This document shows positions 1 to 7,461 of a stretch of 10,197 bases of DNA, piece by piece (the stretch's first letter is position 1; the number at the start of each line of letters is the position of its first letter). The DNA is from Pseudomonadota bacterium (lineage in GTDB: Bacteria > Pseudomonadota > Gammaproteobacteria > Burkholderiales > Burkholderiaceae_C). The DNA lies in assembly GCA_023435325.1 (NCBI GenBank), contig JAEYRT010000099.1, positions 1 through 10,197 of the forward strand, given 5' to 3'. The notes under the pieces were generated by a model. The model saw only the letters and a list, made by a program, of their open reading frames with translations. It was not told the DNA's origin and made no database searches. The position numbers and the translations under genes are program-made.

Positions 1-1
1 C

Positions 2-1558
2 TGTTTTGCCCTGGTTACCGTCTTATTGATTGCCTTGTCGGCCTACAGCGTGTTCGTAACACGGGGGATTGATGCAGCATTGACCGCCAACTCCAGCCAA
101 AATGCCGTCATTCAGCGAGCTGCCATCGACTTTCGCGGCTCCGTGCATGACCGGGCCATTGCCTTGCGCGATGCCGTGCTTGCACCTGACCAAGCAGCCA
201 CGGCCCACGAGCTTCAGGAAATTGAACGCCTGATCCAGGCATACCAGCAAGCCAACCAGCATCTGCAGCAAGTGCTCTCTTCCCAGGCCGACACCATTCC
301 CCCGGAAGTGCTGCACATGATGCAAGAGATCGAGCAGCGGGAAACCGCGGGGCTGGCCGTTAGCAATCAGATATTGCAAGCTTTATCCCAGGGCAATCGT
401 GCGCAGGCAGAGGGATTGCTGTGGAACCAGGCCAAACCGCTGTACGTCCAGTGGCTGGGCAGCATCAACCGTCTGATTGATTTCGAAGAGGCACGCATCA
501 TTGCCAACAGCACCGAAGCCAATCGGGAAGCCAATGGTTTTGGCACTGTCATGTTGCTGATCACGGCCCTGGCCGTGGCCGCCAGCATTGCCGCGGCGGT
601 GCTGCTGGCCCGCAACATCACGCGGGAGCTAGGTGCCGAGCCTTATGCCGTGCGCAACGTGGTGCAAGCACTGCGCAATGTTGAATTGACGGTCAAGGTA
701 CAGGTGCGCCCCGGAGACACCACCAGCGTGATGGCAGCTGTGGCGGACATGCAGCAACGCTTTCATGAATTGGTGTCGGCAGTACACAGCAATATTGCAC
801 ATCTGCGCGCCACCAGCACAGAAATCTCTGCAGGTAACGCCCGCCTGGGGGAACGCACCGATCACACCACCGACAGCCTCGGCCGCACGACCCTGGCCAT
901 GGGCGCCCTGACCCACACGGTGCAGGACAGCGCCCAGTCGGCACAGCAAGCTGAAGACCTGGTAGGCAATGCACTCAGCGCTGCAGACCGCGGTGGCGAA
1001 GTGATGCAAGAGGTGGTGGGCACCATGCAAGACATTGCCCAAAGCAGCCACCAAATTGAAGAGATCATTGGTGTGATCGACGGCATCGCTTTCCAGACCA
1101 ATATCCTGGCGCTCAATGCAGCTGTAGAGGCCGCACGTGCGGGAGAGCAAGGACGCGGTTTTGCGGTGGTCGCTGGTGAAGTGCGCGCACTGGCAGGCCG
1201 CAGTGCCGAGGCAGCCAAGCAAATCAAGGCCTTAATTGCCAGCAGCGTCGAGCGGGTCAACGCTGGCAATGCGCTGGTGGATCAGGCGGGGCACTCCATG
1301 CGGGACATCGTCAACCACGTGCAGCGGGTCCACCAGATCATTGCTTCCATCGGACAGGCCACGCAAGCCCAAAGCCAGGACATCACGCAGGTCAACCAGT
1401 CTGTGACGGACCTGGAGGATATGACCTTGCAAAATGCTGCGCTTGTGCAGCAAAGTGCCTCGTCCGTGGCAGATCTGCAAGAGCAGGCTGCCGCTCTGGG
1501 CCAGTTGGTGGCCGCTTTCACCGTGCACGCTCAGCCAGCGCCACTGCGTTTGTCCTAG
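2..1558 (+). CDS. Methyl-accepting chemotaxis protein, 5' end cut by window
   Basis: This is a transmembrane chemoreceptor that signals through CheW and CheA to the flagellar motor. The frame is open to the left edge. The first visible residues (CFALVTVLLIALSAYSVFV) are the end of the first membrane helix, so the TTG at 26 is not a real start. A helical periplasmic sensor region of about 150 residues follows, resembling the four-helix-bundle class, then a second membrane helix (about 545-610). Next comes a HAMP segment (about 610-790) starting ARNITRELGAEP, then a long helical cytoplasmic domain. The highly conserved signalling tip is intact at about 1058-1200 (GIAFQTNILALNAAVEAARAG, then GRGFAVVAGEVRALA). 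The tail ends in LRLS with no NWETF-type pentapeptide, so no CheR/CheB tether is visible. The ligand cannot be predicted. The family call is very secure. Confidence 0.96.
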   Translation, partial: CFALVTVLLIALSAYSVFVTRGIDAALTANSSQNAVIQRAAIDFRGSVHDRAIALRDAVLAPDQAATAHELQEIERLIQAYQQANQHLQQVLSSQADTIPPEVLHMMQEIEQRETAGLAVSNQILQALSQGNRAQAEGLLWNQAKPLYVQWLGSINRLIDFEEARIIANSTEANREANGFGTVMLLITALAVAASIAAAVLLARNITRELGAEPYAVRNVVQALRNVELTVKVQVRPGDTTSVMAAVADMQQRFHELVSAVHSNIAHLRATSTEISAGNARLGERTDHTTDSLGRTTLAMGALTHTVQDSAQSAQQAEDLVGNALSAADRGGEVMQEVVGTMQDIAQSSHQIEEIIGVIDGIAFQTNILALNAAVEAARAGEQGRGFAVVAGEVRALAGRSAEAAKQIKALIASSVERVNAGNALVDQAGHSMRDIVNHVQRVHQIIASIGQATQAQSQDITQVNQSVTDLEDMTLQNAALVQQSASSVADLQEQAAALGQLVAAFTVHAQPAPLRLS

Positions 1559-1596
1559 GTTCTGTGCACACACTGCCCCTCACACAATTCAAAATT

Positions 1597-1630
1597 CAAG
1601 GGCTCTGTTGCCATGGCAACAGAGCCCTTG
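1597..1630. terminator. Perfect 34-bp palindrome between convergent genes, likely bidirectional terminator
   Basis: The arms caagggctctgttgcc (1597-1612) and ggcaacagagcccttg (1615-1630) are exact reverse complements around a central AT. The palindrome lies 38 bases after the chemoreceptor stop and 67 bases before the stop of the converging fbpC. Position and GC-rich stem fit a terminator used from both sides. The flanking T-runs are poor (ttaagt on the + side, AATTTTG on the - side), so the intrinsic activity is inferred rather than certain. Confidence 0.7.
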
Positions 1631-1697
1631 TTAAGTGGGTTTGAACCATCATGCTGGCCCAGAGACAGCACAGTGCCAGCGCCAGCGCCAGCAGCAA

Positions 1698-2708
1698 TTA
1701 CATATCAACGGCCAGTCCAAGCTGGACGGTATCGCACGCACCATACAAGGCATGCAGCGACACCTTGGCCTGCACATGCTGGCCGTCAGGCAACTCCAGC
1801 TCAAACACGAAATGGCTGCCACGGAAGGTGCGCTCGATCACCTTGGCAGGAACACCTTGCTCCACCAGACAGACATGCTCGGGTCGCAGCAGCACTTGCA
1901 CCCCTTGCGCACTCTCAAAATGCGGATGGCCTGCTGCCAGCAAACCCAAGGCGGTTTGCCACTGCCCACCTGCAGTGGGCTTGGCAGAGAGCAAAGCCCC
2001 CTCGCCGACAAACTGCGCAACGTCACGCGTGGCGGGCGCACAGTACACCTGCACCGCATTGCCCCACTGCATGAGCTGACCCCGCGCCATCACACCGACG
2101 TTGTCAGCCATGGCAAAGGCTTCGTTCTGGTCGTGCGTCACCATCAAAGCCGTGGCTTTGGCCTGCTTCAGGATGGCACGCACTTCGCGGGCGATGGACT
2201 CGCGCATGCTGGTGTCCAGACTCGAAAATGGTTCGTCCATCAGCAACAGACTGGGTTCAGGGGCCAGCGCACGCGCCAAAGCCACACGCTGCTGCTGACC
2301 GCCCGAGAGTTCATGCGGCCACCGACCACCCATGCCTTGCAGACCCACCAGCTCCAGCATGGCCTGCACGCGGGCTGTGCGCTCGGCCCGGGTCCTGCCA
2401 TGCAGACCAAAACCGACGTTGTCTGCCACATTCAGATGCGGAAACAAGGCGTGATCCTGAAACACCATGCCGATGTCGCGCAGCTGCGGGGGCACATGCC
2501 GGGCCGCAGCCGCCACGGTCTGATGCTTCAACGCGATTTCACCCTCGCGCACGGGTTCAAAGCCCGCAATGGCCCTGAGCAAGGTGGTCTTGCCGCACCC
2601 CGATGGCCCCAACAGGCAGCCGATCTCTCCCTGCGCCAGTCGCAGGTTGACGTTTTGCACCACGATGTTGGCGCCATAGCCCAATGAAACGTTTTTAACT
2701 TCAAGCAT
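1698..2708 (-). CDS. fbpC: Ferric-iron ABC transporter ATP-binding protein
   Basis: This is the ATPase subunit that powers iron import through FbpB. All nucleotide-binding motifs are visible in the 336-residue product: Walker A GPSGCGKTT (34-42), Q-loop VFQD (Q84), signature LSGGQ (134-138), Walker B LLLMDEP (154-160), D-loop SSLD and switch H192 (VTHDQNEAF). A C-terminal TOBE-like domain (about 230-336, with LLRPEHV at 273-279) matches the FbpC/PotA group in layout and length. I chose the ATG at 2708 because a GAGG sequence lies 9 bases upstream. A TTG at 2726 would add six residues and has no better ribosome site. The gene follows the fbpB stop by 21 bases and is the last gene of the operon. 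Spermidine/putrescine or sulfate ATPases look similar, and the iron assignment rests on the neighbouring binding protein. Confidence 0.93.
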   Translation of the reverse strand: MLEVKNVSLGYGANIVVQNVNLRLAQGEIGCLLGPSGCGKTTLLRAIAGFEPVREGEIALKHQTVAAAARHVPPQLRDIGMVFQDHALFPHLNVADNVGFGLHGRTRAERTARVQAMLELVGLQGMGGRWPHELSGGQQQRVALARALAPEPSLLLMDEPFSSLDTSMRESIAREVRAILKQAKATALMVTHDQNEAFAMADNVGVMARGQLMQWGNAVQVYCAPATRDVAQFVGEGALLSAKPTAGGQWQTALGLLAAGHPHFESAQGVQVLLRPEHVCLVEQGVPAKVIERTFRGSHFVFELELPDGQHVQAKVSLHALYGACDTVQLGLAVDM

Positions 2709-2729
2709 CACACACAACCTCGGCAATTT

Positions 2730-4370
2730 TCAACCGGCCGAAGACGGCTTCTTTTCTGTTTGCAGCACCAGCAAAACAACTGGCAGCAACCCCACCAGGA
2801 CGATGGCCAGCGCAGGCAAAGCGGCTTCCTGCCACATGGACTCGGACGTAAGCTGGAACACACGCACCGCCAAGGTGTCCCAGCCAAACTGGCGCATCAT
2901 GAGGGTGATGGGCATTTCTTTCATCACATCCACCACCACCATCAAAAATGCGGAGAGCAACCCGGTCCGCAGCAGAGGCAGGTGCAGGCGGCGCAGCGTT
3001 TGCCAGGGGCCCAGCCCCAGCGATGCACACGCCTCTTCCTGACTGCGGGTAATGCGCTGCATGGCGGCATCTGTCGCGTTATAGGCCACGGCCAGGAAAC
3101 GCGCAGCCAAGGCCAGCAACATGCCCGCCAGACTGCCTTTGAGAATACCCAGGGTTTCAATGCCCCAGGGCGCCACCAGGGCCATGAGCTTATCGTCCAG
3201 CCACGCAATCGGCACGAACACGCCAACTGCCAGCACCACACCGGGCATGGCATAGCCCAGCACTGCCAGACGCACGATCCAGGCTGTTTTCGGATCGGGA
3301 TGACGGCGACGAATCCAGGACAGCAGCAGCGCCAGTACCGTGGCGATGGCCGCCGTAATCAGTGCCAGATACAAGGTGTTCCATGCGTAGCCCCAATAGT
3401 CGCTATTGAGGTCCGTCTCCCAGACCGACAGCGCCCAGGCCACCATTTGCACCATGGGCACGGCAAACGCCGCCGCAAACACCAGCAAACATGCCAGGCT
3501 CGCCAACCACGCACGACTGCCGCGCAGCACGGTGCGATGCTGTTGTGGATGGCTCACATGGAAGCGCTTGGCGCTGCGTGAGCGCTGCTCCGAAGCCACC
3601 AGCAGCAGCACGACCAGCACCAGAATGGCTGCCAGCTGCGCCGCCGCGCCAATGTTGTGCAGATCAAACCACGATTTGTATAAAGCGGTGGTGAAAGTAT
3701 CAAAGTTGAAGACGGCAATCGCACCAAAGTCCGCCAGCACTTCCATCAACACCAGCGCCAGTCCCGCACCGATCCATGGACGCGCCAATGGCAGAGCCAC
3801 CTTGAAAAAGGCTTGCACCGGACTGTAACCCAGCGCCTGGGCGGCCTCCATGCTGCGGTGCCCCTGCGTGAGAAAGGCGCTGCGCGTCAACAAATACACA
3901 TAGGGGTAGAAGGCCATGACCAGAACCATGACCAGCCCCCAGAGACTGCCGCGAATGTCGGGGAACCAGCGGCTGCTGCCAAACACATCGCGCAAAAAGC
4001 CTTGCACAGGTCCGGCATATTCAAACAGGCCCATCTGCACAAAGGCCAGCACATACGCAGGAATGGCCAGCGGCAGCACCAAAGCCCAGGAGAAAAACTT
4101 GCGCCCAGGGAAATCACACATGGCGGTCAGCCACGCCAATGGCACACCCACCACCAGGACTGCCACACTGACCAGCAACATCAACAGCAAGGTATTGCCC
4201 AGCACACGGGGCAACACGTAGTTCCACAAATGCTGCCAGATATCCCACTGGGGAGTGAACGCCATCCACACCACCGCCAGCAAGGGCACGATGGTGAGCA
4301 AGGCAATGGGCAACGCAAAAGCAAAACCGCGCCAGCGATGGGCTGGCGCGGTAAGGTCTACAGCAGACAA
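2730..4370 (-). CDS. fbpB: Ferric-iron ABC transporter permease, fused two-domain type
   Basis: This inner-membrane channel subunit takes iron from FbpA and is driven by FbpC. At 546 residues it holds two tandem binding-protein-dependent permease domains, as usual for FbpB/SfuB, so one chain replaces a permease pair. The two ATPase-contact EAA loops are visible: MEAAQALGYSPVQAFFKVAL (from residue 174) and EEACASLGLGPWQTL (from 445), each followed by LPL. A charged linker at about 260-290 (EQRSRSAKRF) separates the halves, and many hydrophobic helices are present. The start is a TTG at 4370. An in-frame TAG lies four codons upstream and no other start codon precedes the first membrane helix (GFAFALPIALLTIVPLL). 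The ribosome site is weak (TAGG, about 10 bases upstream). The gene lies 26 bases after the fbpA stop. A terminator-like hairpin covers codons 7-15. Confidence 0.93.
   Translation of the reverse strand: MSAVDLTAPAHRWRGFAFALPIALLTIVPLLAVVWMAFTPQWDIWQHLWNYVLPRVLGNTLLLMLLVSVAVLVVGVPLAWLTAMCDFPGRKFFSWALVLPLAIPAYVLAFVQMGLFEYAGPVQGFLRDVFGSSRWFPDIRGSLWGLVMVLVMAFYPYVYLLTRSAFLTQGHRSMEAAQALGYSPVQAFFKVALPLARPWIGAGLALVLMEVLADFGAIAVFNFDTFTTALYKSWFDLHNIGAAAQLAAILVLVVLLLVASEQRSRSAKRFHVSHPQQHRTVLRGSRAWLASLACLLVFAAAFAVPMVQMVAWALSVWETDLNSDYWGYAWNTLYLALITAAIATVLALLLSWIRRRHPDPKTAWIVRLAVLGYAMPGVVLAVGVFVPIAWLDDKLMALVAPWGIETLGILKGSLAGMLLALAARFLAVAYNATDAAMQRITRSQEEACASLGLGPWQTLRRLHLPLLRTGLLSAFLMVVVDVMKEMPITLMMRQFGWDTLAVRVFQLTSESMWQEAALPALAIVLVGLLPVVLLVLQTEKKPSSAG
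4316..4352 (-). terminator. Terminator-like hairpin plus T-rich run inside the start of fbpB
   Basis: Read along the operon's strand, ACCGCGCCAGC (4352-4342) and GCTGGCGCGGT (4336-4326) pair perfectly as an 11-bp stem with nine G/C pairs and the 5-base loop CCATC. TTTGCTTTTG follows at once (4325-4316). This has the geometry of an intrinsic terminator or attenuator, but it sits inside codons 7-19 of the permease gene, just after fbpA. Differential expression of a binding protein over its permease through such a hairpin is known for other ABC operons. Its activity here is inferred. Confidence 0.5.
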
Positions 4371-4396
4371 ATAGCTAACCTAATGAAGAAAACCGA

Positions 4397-5413
4397 TTAA
4401 CGATAGCCTACACGATCCAGCAACTTGATGGCTTCTGACTGGCGCGAACCAATGTCGGCAGCGTTCAGCGGGCTGGGAATGAAGTCACCCCATGCTTCCA
4501 CGATCGGATCAGCCTTGGCCTTGGTGTTGATGGGGCTCTCGAATGTACCGTGGGTATATGCAGTTTGTACACCTTCGGACGACAGCCACTCCAGCAGCTT
4601 GCGTGCGCCTTCGGGGTTCTTGGCATGCTGGGTCACGCCTGCACCGGACAGGTTCACGTGTGCACCGCCCTCGTCCTTGCCCTGGTTGGCCCAGAACAGC
4701 TTGACTTGTTTGTTGAAGTCTGGCTCCTTGGCCAAGATGCGGCCAAAGTAGTAAGTGTTGGCAATGCCCACATCGCACTGACCGGCGGCAATCGCCTTGA
4801 GCAGGCTGGCGTCGTTGGTGAACACATCACCCGCCAGATTGTTGACCCAGCCCTTGGTGATGGCCTCGGCCTTGTCCACGCCATGCTTGGCGATCATCAT
4901 GGCGACCAGCGACTGAGTGTAGGTCTGCTTGGAAGTACGCAGGCACAGCTTGCCCTTCCACTTGGGGTCCGCCAGATCTTCATATGTGTTCAGCTGTTCA
5001 GGCTTGACACGGTCGGCCGCGTAGAAAATGGTGCGTTCGCGCTGCGACAGACCCCACCAGCGATTGCCGGGGTCGCGGAAATTCTGCGGCACGTTGGCGT
5101 TCAGCACGGGCGAGTCGATCTTTTGCAGCAGACCGCGCTGTGCCGCGTTGTGCAGATTGCCCATGTCCACGGTGATCAGCACGTCGGCTGGAGAGCTCGC
5201 ACCTTCTGCTGCCAGACGTTCTGTCAGAGAGCCACCACGATCGGTCAGCAGATTGATCTTCACACCAGTTTGCTTGGTGTATTCATCCAGGGTCGGCTTG
5301 AGCAACGCTTCAATGCGCGACGAATACACGGTTACGGCTTGGGGCTGGGCTGCTTGGGCCAAAGTGGCAGCACCTACCAGACCTACGCACAAAGCTGTCT
5401 TCCAAAGTTTCAT
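4397..5413 (-). CDS. fbpA: Periplasmic ferric-iron-binding protein of ABC transporter
   Basis: This secreted binding protein captures Fe(III) in the periplasm and delivers it to FbpB. The 338-residue product starts with a typical signal peptide (MKLWKTALCVGLVGAATLAQA, cleaved near residue 21 or 22). The mature part begins with VTVYSSR, as in the FbpA/FutA/SfuA family. The paired iron-ligand tyrosines of this family are visible at Y221-Y222 (ANTYYFGR), with Y30 and Y165 as further candidate ligands. C158 (CLRTS) and C213 (GQCD) could form a disulfide. The ATG at 5413 is preceded by a purine-rich GAGAG about nine bases upstream. It is the first gene of the A-B-C operon, behind a promoter with a Fur-like box. 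Free Fe(III) versus an Fe(III)-chelate as the natural ligand cannot be settled from sequence. Confidence 0.95.
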   Translation of the reverse strand: MKLWKTALCVGLVGAATLAQAAQPQAVTVYSSRIEALLKPTLDEYTKQTGVKINLLTDRGGSLTERLAAEGASSPADVLITVDMGNLHNAAQRGLLQKIDSPVLNANVPQNFRDPGNRWWGLSQRERTIFYAADRVKPEQLNTYEDLADPKWKGKLCLRTSKQTYTQSLVAMMIAKHGVDKAEAITKGWVNNLAGDVFTNDASLLKAIAAGQCDVGIANTYYFGRILAKEPDFNKQVKLFWANQGKDEGGAHVNLSGAGVTQHAKNPEGARKLLEWLSSEGVQTAYTHGTFESPINTKAKADPIVEAWGDFIPSPLNAADIGSRQSEAIKLLDRVGYR

Positions 5414-5514
5414 GGTGAAAAGCTCTCAGTCAGAAAGTCACGCCCGCTATGCGCTGTCCATGCAGTGCCGTGCGGCGTTGGTGTTGTAAAACGATGGCTC
5501 GGGAGTGCCAAACC

Positions 5515-5542
5515 ATAATAAGAATAATTCCTATTAATCAAA
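5515..5542 (-). promoter_or_regulatory. Probable sigma-70 promoter of the fbpABC operon
   Basis: On the minus strand, TTTGAT (5542-5537) and TATTAT (5520-5515) are separated by 16 bases and resemble -35 and -10 hexamers. A start point near 5508 would give a leader of roughly 95 bases before the fbpA ATG. The spacer and the -10 hexamer are overlapped by the Fur-box-like repeat, which is the expected arrangement for iron repression. The hexamers are imperfect, so this is a prediction. Confidence 0.55.
5517..5535. promoter_or_regulatory. Fur-box-like operator upstream of fbpA
   Basis: The sequence AATAAGAAT-A-ATTCCTATT is a 9-1-9 inverted repeat with a single mismatch between the arms. By my hand count it matches the classical 19-bp Fur consensus (GATAATGATAATCATTATC) at 12 positions. 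It lies between and over the predicted promoter hexamers of a ferric-iron uptake operon, where Fur with Fe(II) would block transcription. The surrounding AT-rich stretch (5511-5550) stands out from its GC-rich context. Confidence 0.65.
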
Positions 5543-5604
5543 TTCTAATCCAACTCTGCAGCCTTGCGACACAGCCGCCACGCGAAAAATACAAGGCTGT
5601 TGCT

Positions 5605-5621
5605 CGGCGCTCACGGCGCCG
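5605..5621 (-). terminator. Possible weak terminator hairpin after the LysR gene
   Basis: On the minus strand, CGGCGC and GCGCCG form a 6-bp GC stem with a 5-base loop, 32 bases after the LysR stop. The nearest T-run (TATTTTT) comes about 16 bases later, so it is at best a weak intrinsic terminator. A second stem, cagccttg/caaggctg (5559-5566 and 5592-5599), lies further downstream. Confidence 0.25.
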
Positions 5622-5653
5622 CCTACTTGTCTGAGGTGGCACTTTCTTCAAAC

Positions 5654-6574
5654 TCAGGTCTTCAAAGGCAGGTGGCTGCTGGTGCCGGGCATGTAGGCAC
5701 CCAGAAAATCCAGGAAACTGCGCACGGCAGGCGTCAGCCCCCGACGCGAGCTGAAAACGGCATGCACGATCGACGGAGGAAAACTCCACTGGGGCAGCAC
5801 GTGCACCAATTCACCACGCAGCATTTCCGCATGGCACATGTAGTTGGGCAAGTAACACACGCCCGCACCGCCCAGCACGGCCAGCTTCAAAGTCATCAAG
5901 TCATCGGCCACATACCGCACGGGCGGCTGCAATTGCACCTCGGCACCGGTGTCGCTGCGCAAGCGCCAATGCGCCGCGCCTTCGAATGCCGACATGGAGA
6001 GCACCTGATGCTCCATCAGCGCCTGCGGTGTTTCGGGCATGCCATAGCGCTGCAGATATTCAGGGCTGGCGGTCAGCACTTGGTGCGCCACATCCAGTTT
6101 CTTGACCACCAGGGTGGCGCTGTCTTCCAGGACGGCGCGTACGCGCAGCGCCACATCCACCCCCTCTTCCACCACATTGACAGGGCGGTTGACCACTTGC
6201 ATCTCCAGGCGCACCAAAGGGTATTGCGCCAGAAACTGGGGAATCAAGGGCGCCAGCACCGTTTGCGACAAGGTGACCGGGCAGCTCACCCGCACCGTGC
6301 CGCGCGGCTCGCTTTGCACTTGCTCGACCGTGTCTTGCGCCGCCTGCGCGGCATCCCGCATGGCCTGGCAATGGCGCAGATAGGCACCACCCACCTCAGT
6401 GAGTGACAGCTTGCGCGTGGTGCGCTGCAGCAGACGCACGCCCAGACGCGCCTCCAGCTCTGCAATGCGGCGCGACAGGCGTGACTTGGGAATCCCCAGG
6501 GCGCGCCCGGCAGCGGCAAAACCACCGCGCTCAACCACCTCGGCGAAATACAGCATGTCATTGAGGTCTTGCAT
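5654..6574 (-). CDS. LysR-family transcriptional regulator
   Basis: This is a DNA-binding regulator, probably of the divergent azoreductase gene and possibly of itself. The 306-residue product has the N-terminal winged helix-turn-helix (residues 1-60: FAEVVERGGFAAAGRALGIP, KSRLSRRIAELEARLGVRLL, then QRTTRKLSLTEVG). A linker helix and a LysR substrate-binding domain (about 88-290, opening GTVRVSCPVTLSQTVLAPLI) follow. Length and architecture are complete. I chose the ATG at 6574 because AAAGG lies 5 bases upstream. An in-frame GTG at 6580 would abut the ribosome site. A divergent LysR/flavoreductase pair is a common arrangement, often inducible by quinones or electrophiles, but the inducer cannot be read from the sequence. 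The gene lies upstream of fbpA on the same strand with a 240-bp gap and a separate promoter, so it is probably not part of the iron operon. Confidence 0.93.
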   Translation of the reverse strand: MQDLNDMLYFAEVVERGGFAAAGRALGIPKSRLSRRIAELEARLGVRLLQRTTRKLSLTEVGGAYLRHCQAMRDAAQAAQDTVEQVQSEPRGTVRVSCPVTLSQTVLAPLIPQFLAQYPLVRLEMQVVNRPVNVVEEGVDVALRVRAVLEDSATLVVKKLDVAHQVLTASPEYLQRYGMPETPQALMEHQVLSMSAFEGAAHWRLRSDTGAEVQLQPPVRYVADDLMTLKLAVLGGAGVCYLPNYMCHAEMLRGELVHVLPQWSFPPSIVHAVFSSRRGLTPAVRSFLDFLGAYMPGTSSHLPLKT

Positions 6575-6586
6575 GAACACCTTTCA

Positions 6587-6608
6587 ATCGTTCCATTTAT
6601 AGAACAAT
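6587..6608. promoter_or_regulatory. Candidate LysR operator in the divergent lysR-azoR intergenic region
   Basis: The half-sites ATCGTTC (6587-6593) and GAACAAT (6602-6608) form an inverted repeat with one mismatch and an 8-base AT-rich centre. It contains T-N11-A spacing (T6592 to A6604), the usual LysR-type signature. It lies 13 bases upstream of the lysR start and would overlap a TATAAA -10-like hexamer for lysR on the minus strand, which suits autorepression. Confidence 0.5.
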
Positions 6609-6627
6609 CTATCGTGAAAATGGTGAA

Positions 6628-6656
6628 TTATCAAAGCTACACGCATCATTCATACT
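6628..6656 (+). promoter_or_regulatory. Tentative azoR promoter
   Basis: TTATCA (6628-6633) and CATACT (6651-6656) are separated by 17 bases and each is a partial match to sigma-70 hexamers. They lie downstream of the candidate LysR operator, in a position suited to activation. Both hexamers are weak, as is common for LysR-activated promoters. Confidence 0.3.
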
Positions 6657-6687
6657 TACCACCATTGATTGACACAGATCGCACAAC

Positions 6688-6693
6688 AAGGAG
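6688..6693 (+). promoter_or_regulatory. Strong Shine-Dalgarno site that fixes the TTG start of azoR
   Basis: AAGGAG lies six bases before the TTG at 6700. It is the only good ribosome site in the region and decides the start codon. Confidence 0.8.
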
Positions 6694-6699
6694 CTTATT

Positions 6700-7314
6700 T
6701 TGAAACTGCTGCACATTGACTCTGCCATCACGGGTGAAAACTCCGCTTCGCGCAAGCTGACCCAGCAAATCGTGAGCGCCTGGGTGGCCAAGCACGCTGA
6801 TACCCAGGTCGAATATCTGGACCTGGTGGCAGATGCCCCCAACCACTTCACCATGGCGGCCATGGCGCCCCGCACCGGCCAAACCGAAGGTTTGAGCGCT
6901 GAACAGGTGGCCGAGAACGCGGTCTCTGAACAGCTGGTGAGCCAGTTCCTGGCAGCCGATGTCGTGGTGATTGGCGCCCCCTTCTACAACTTCAGCATCC
7001 CCACCCAGCTCAAGGCCTGGATTGACCGCCTGGCCCAGCCTGGCCGCACTTTCCGCTACACCTCCGCGGGTCCGGAAGGTTTGGCCAAGGGCAAGACCGT
7101 CATCATTGCCTCCAGCCGTGGTGGCGTGTATTCCACCTCTGAAACCATGCAAGCCCTGGAGCACCAGGAAAGCTATCTGAAGGTGGTGCTGGGCTTCTTT
7201 GGTGTGACCGATGTTCGCATCGTGCGTGCGGAAGGTCTGGCAATGGGCCCTGATGCTGTGGCCGATGCGTTTGCCAGTGCGGCCAACGATGTCAAGGCCG
7301 TGACTGCTGCCTGA
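6700..7314 (+). CDS. azoR: FMN-dependent NADH azoreductase / NADH:quinone oxidoreductase
   Basis: This cytoplasmic flavoenzyme uses NAD(P)H to reduce quinones by two electrons, and also azo dyes and related electrophiles. Protection against thiol or quinone stress is the likely role. The 204-residue product has the AzoR flavodoxin-like fold: an N-terminal beta strand and FMN phosphate loop (LLHIDSAITGENSASRKLT), the FMN-contact motif PFYNFSIPTQLKAWIDRL (94-111), and SSRGGVYS (138-145) near the isoalloxazine ring. Length matches E. coli AzoR closely. The start is a TTG at 6700, supported by AAGGAG (6688-6693) six bases upstream. No ATG or GTG sits at a suitable distance. The gene is divergent from lysR and ends in a strong terminator, so it appears monocistronic. 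Confidence 0.95.
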   Translation: MKLLHIDSAITGENSASRKLTQQIVSAWVAKHADTQVEYLDLVADAPNHFTMAAMAPRTGQTEGLSAEQVAENAVSEQLVSQFLAADVVVIGAPFYNFSIPTQLKAWIDRLAQPGRTFRYTSAGPEGLAKGKTVIIASSRGGVYSTSETMQALEHQESYLKVVLGFFGVTDVRIVRAEGLAMGPDAVADAFASAANDVKAVTAA

Positions 7315-7342
7315 GCAGCACACACCGCTTGATATGCACACC

Positions 7343-7370
7343 AACGCCTGCTGAACAGCAGGCGTTTTTT
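7343..7370 (+). terminator. Intrinsic terminator of azoR
   Basis: Arms aacgcctgct (7343-7352) and agcaggcgtt (7357-7366) form a 10-bp stem around the loop gaac, leading into a run of six T (7365-7370). It lies 28 bases after the azoR stop and has classic rho-independent form. Confidence 0.93.
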
Positions 7371-7461
7371 CATGCCATCCGCTCTCAGGCCAGCGGCCAG
7401 CACAAGGGCAAAGCGGTGGCAGGCATGCGTTTTGAAGCTGTCCATACGGGTCTGCTTCGAT

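Noticed and set aside
1674..1697. Tandem gccagc repeat just after the fbpC stop
   Set aside because: Only about three near-identical hexamers, too short and common in GC-rich DNA to call a functional repeat.
1635..2687. Long plus-strand open frame (350 codons) opposite fbpC
   Set aside because: It lies wholly antisense to fbpC, which has every ABC ATPase motif. The predicted protein is rich in His and Gln with no recognisable domain, typical of a shadow frame in GC-rich DNA.
2724..2726. Upstream TTG start for fbpC
   Set aside because: It would begin three bases after the fbpB stop. The ATG at 2708 has a better placed GAGG and gives the usual MLEV start of the family.
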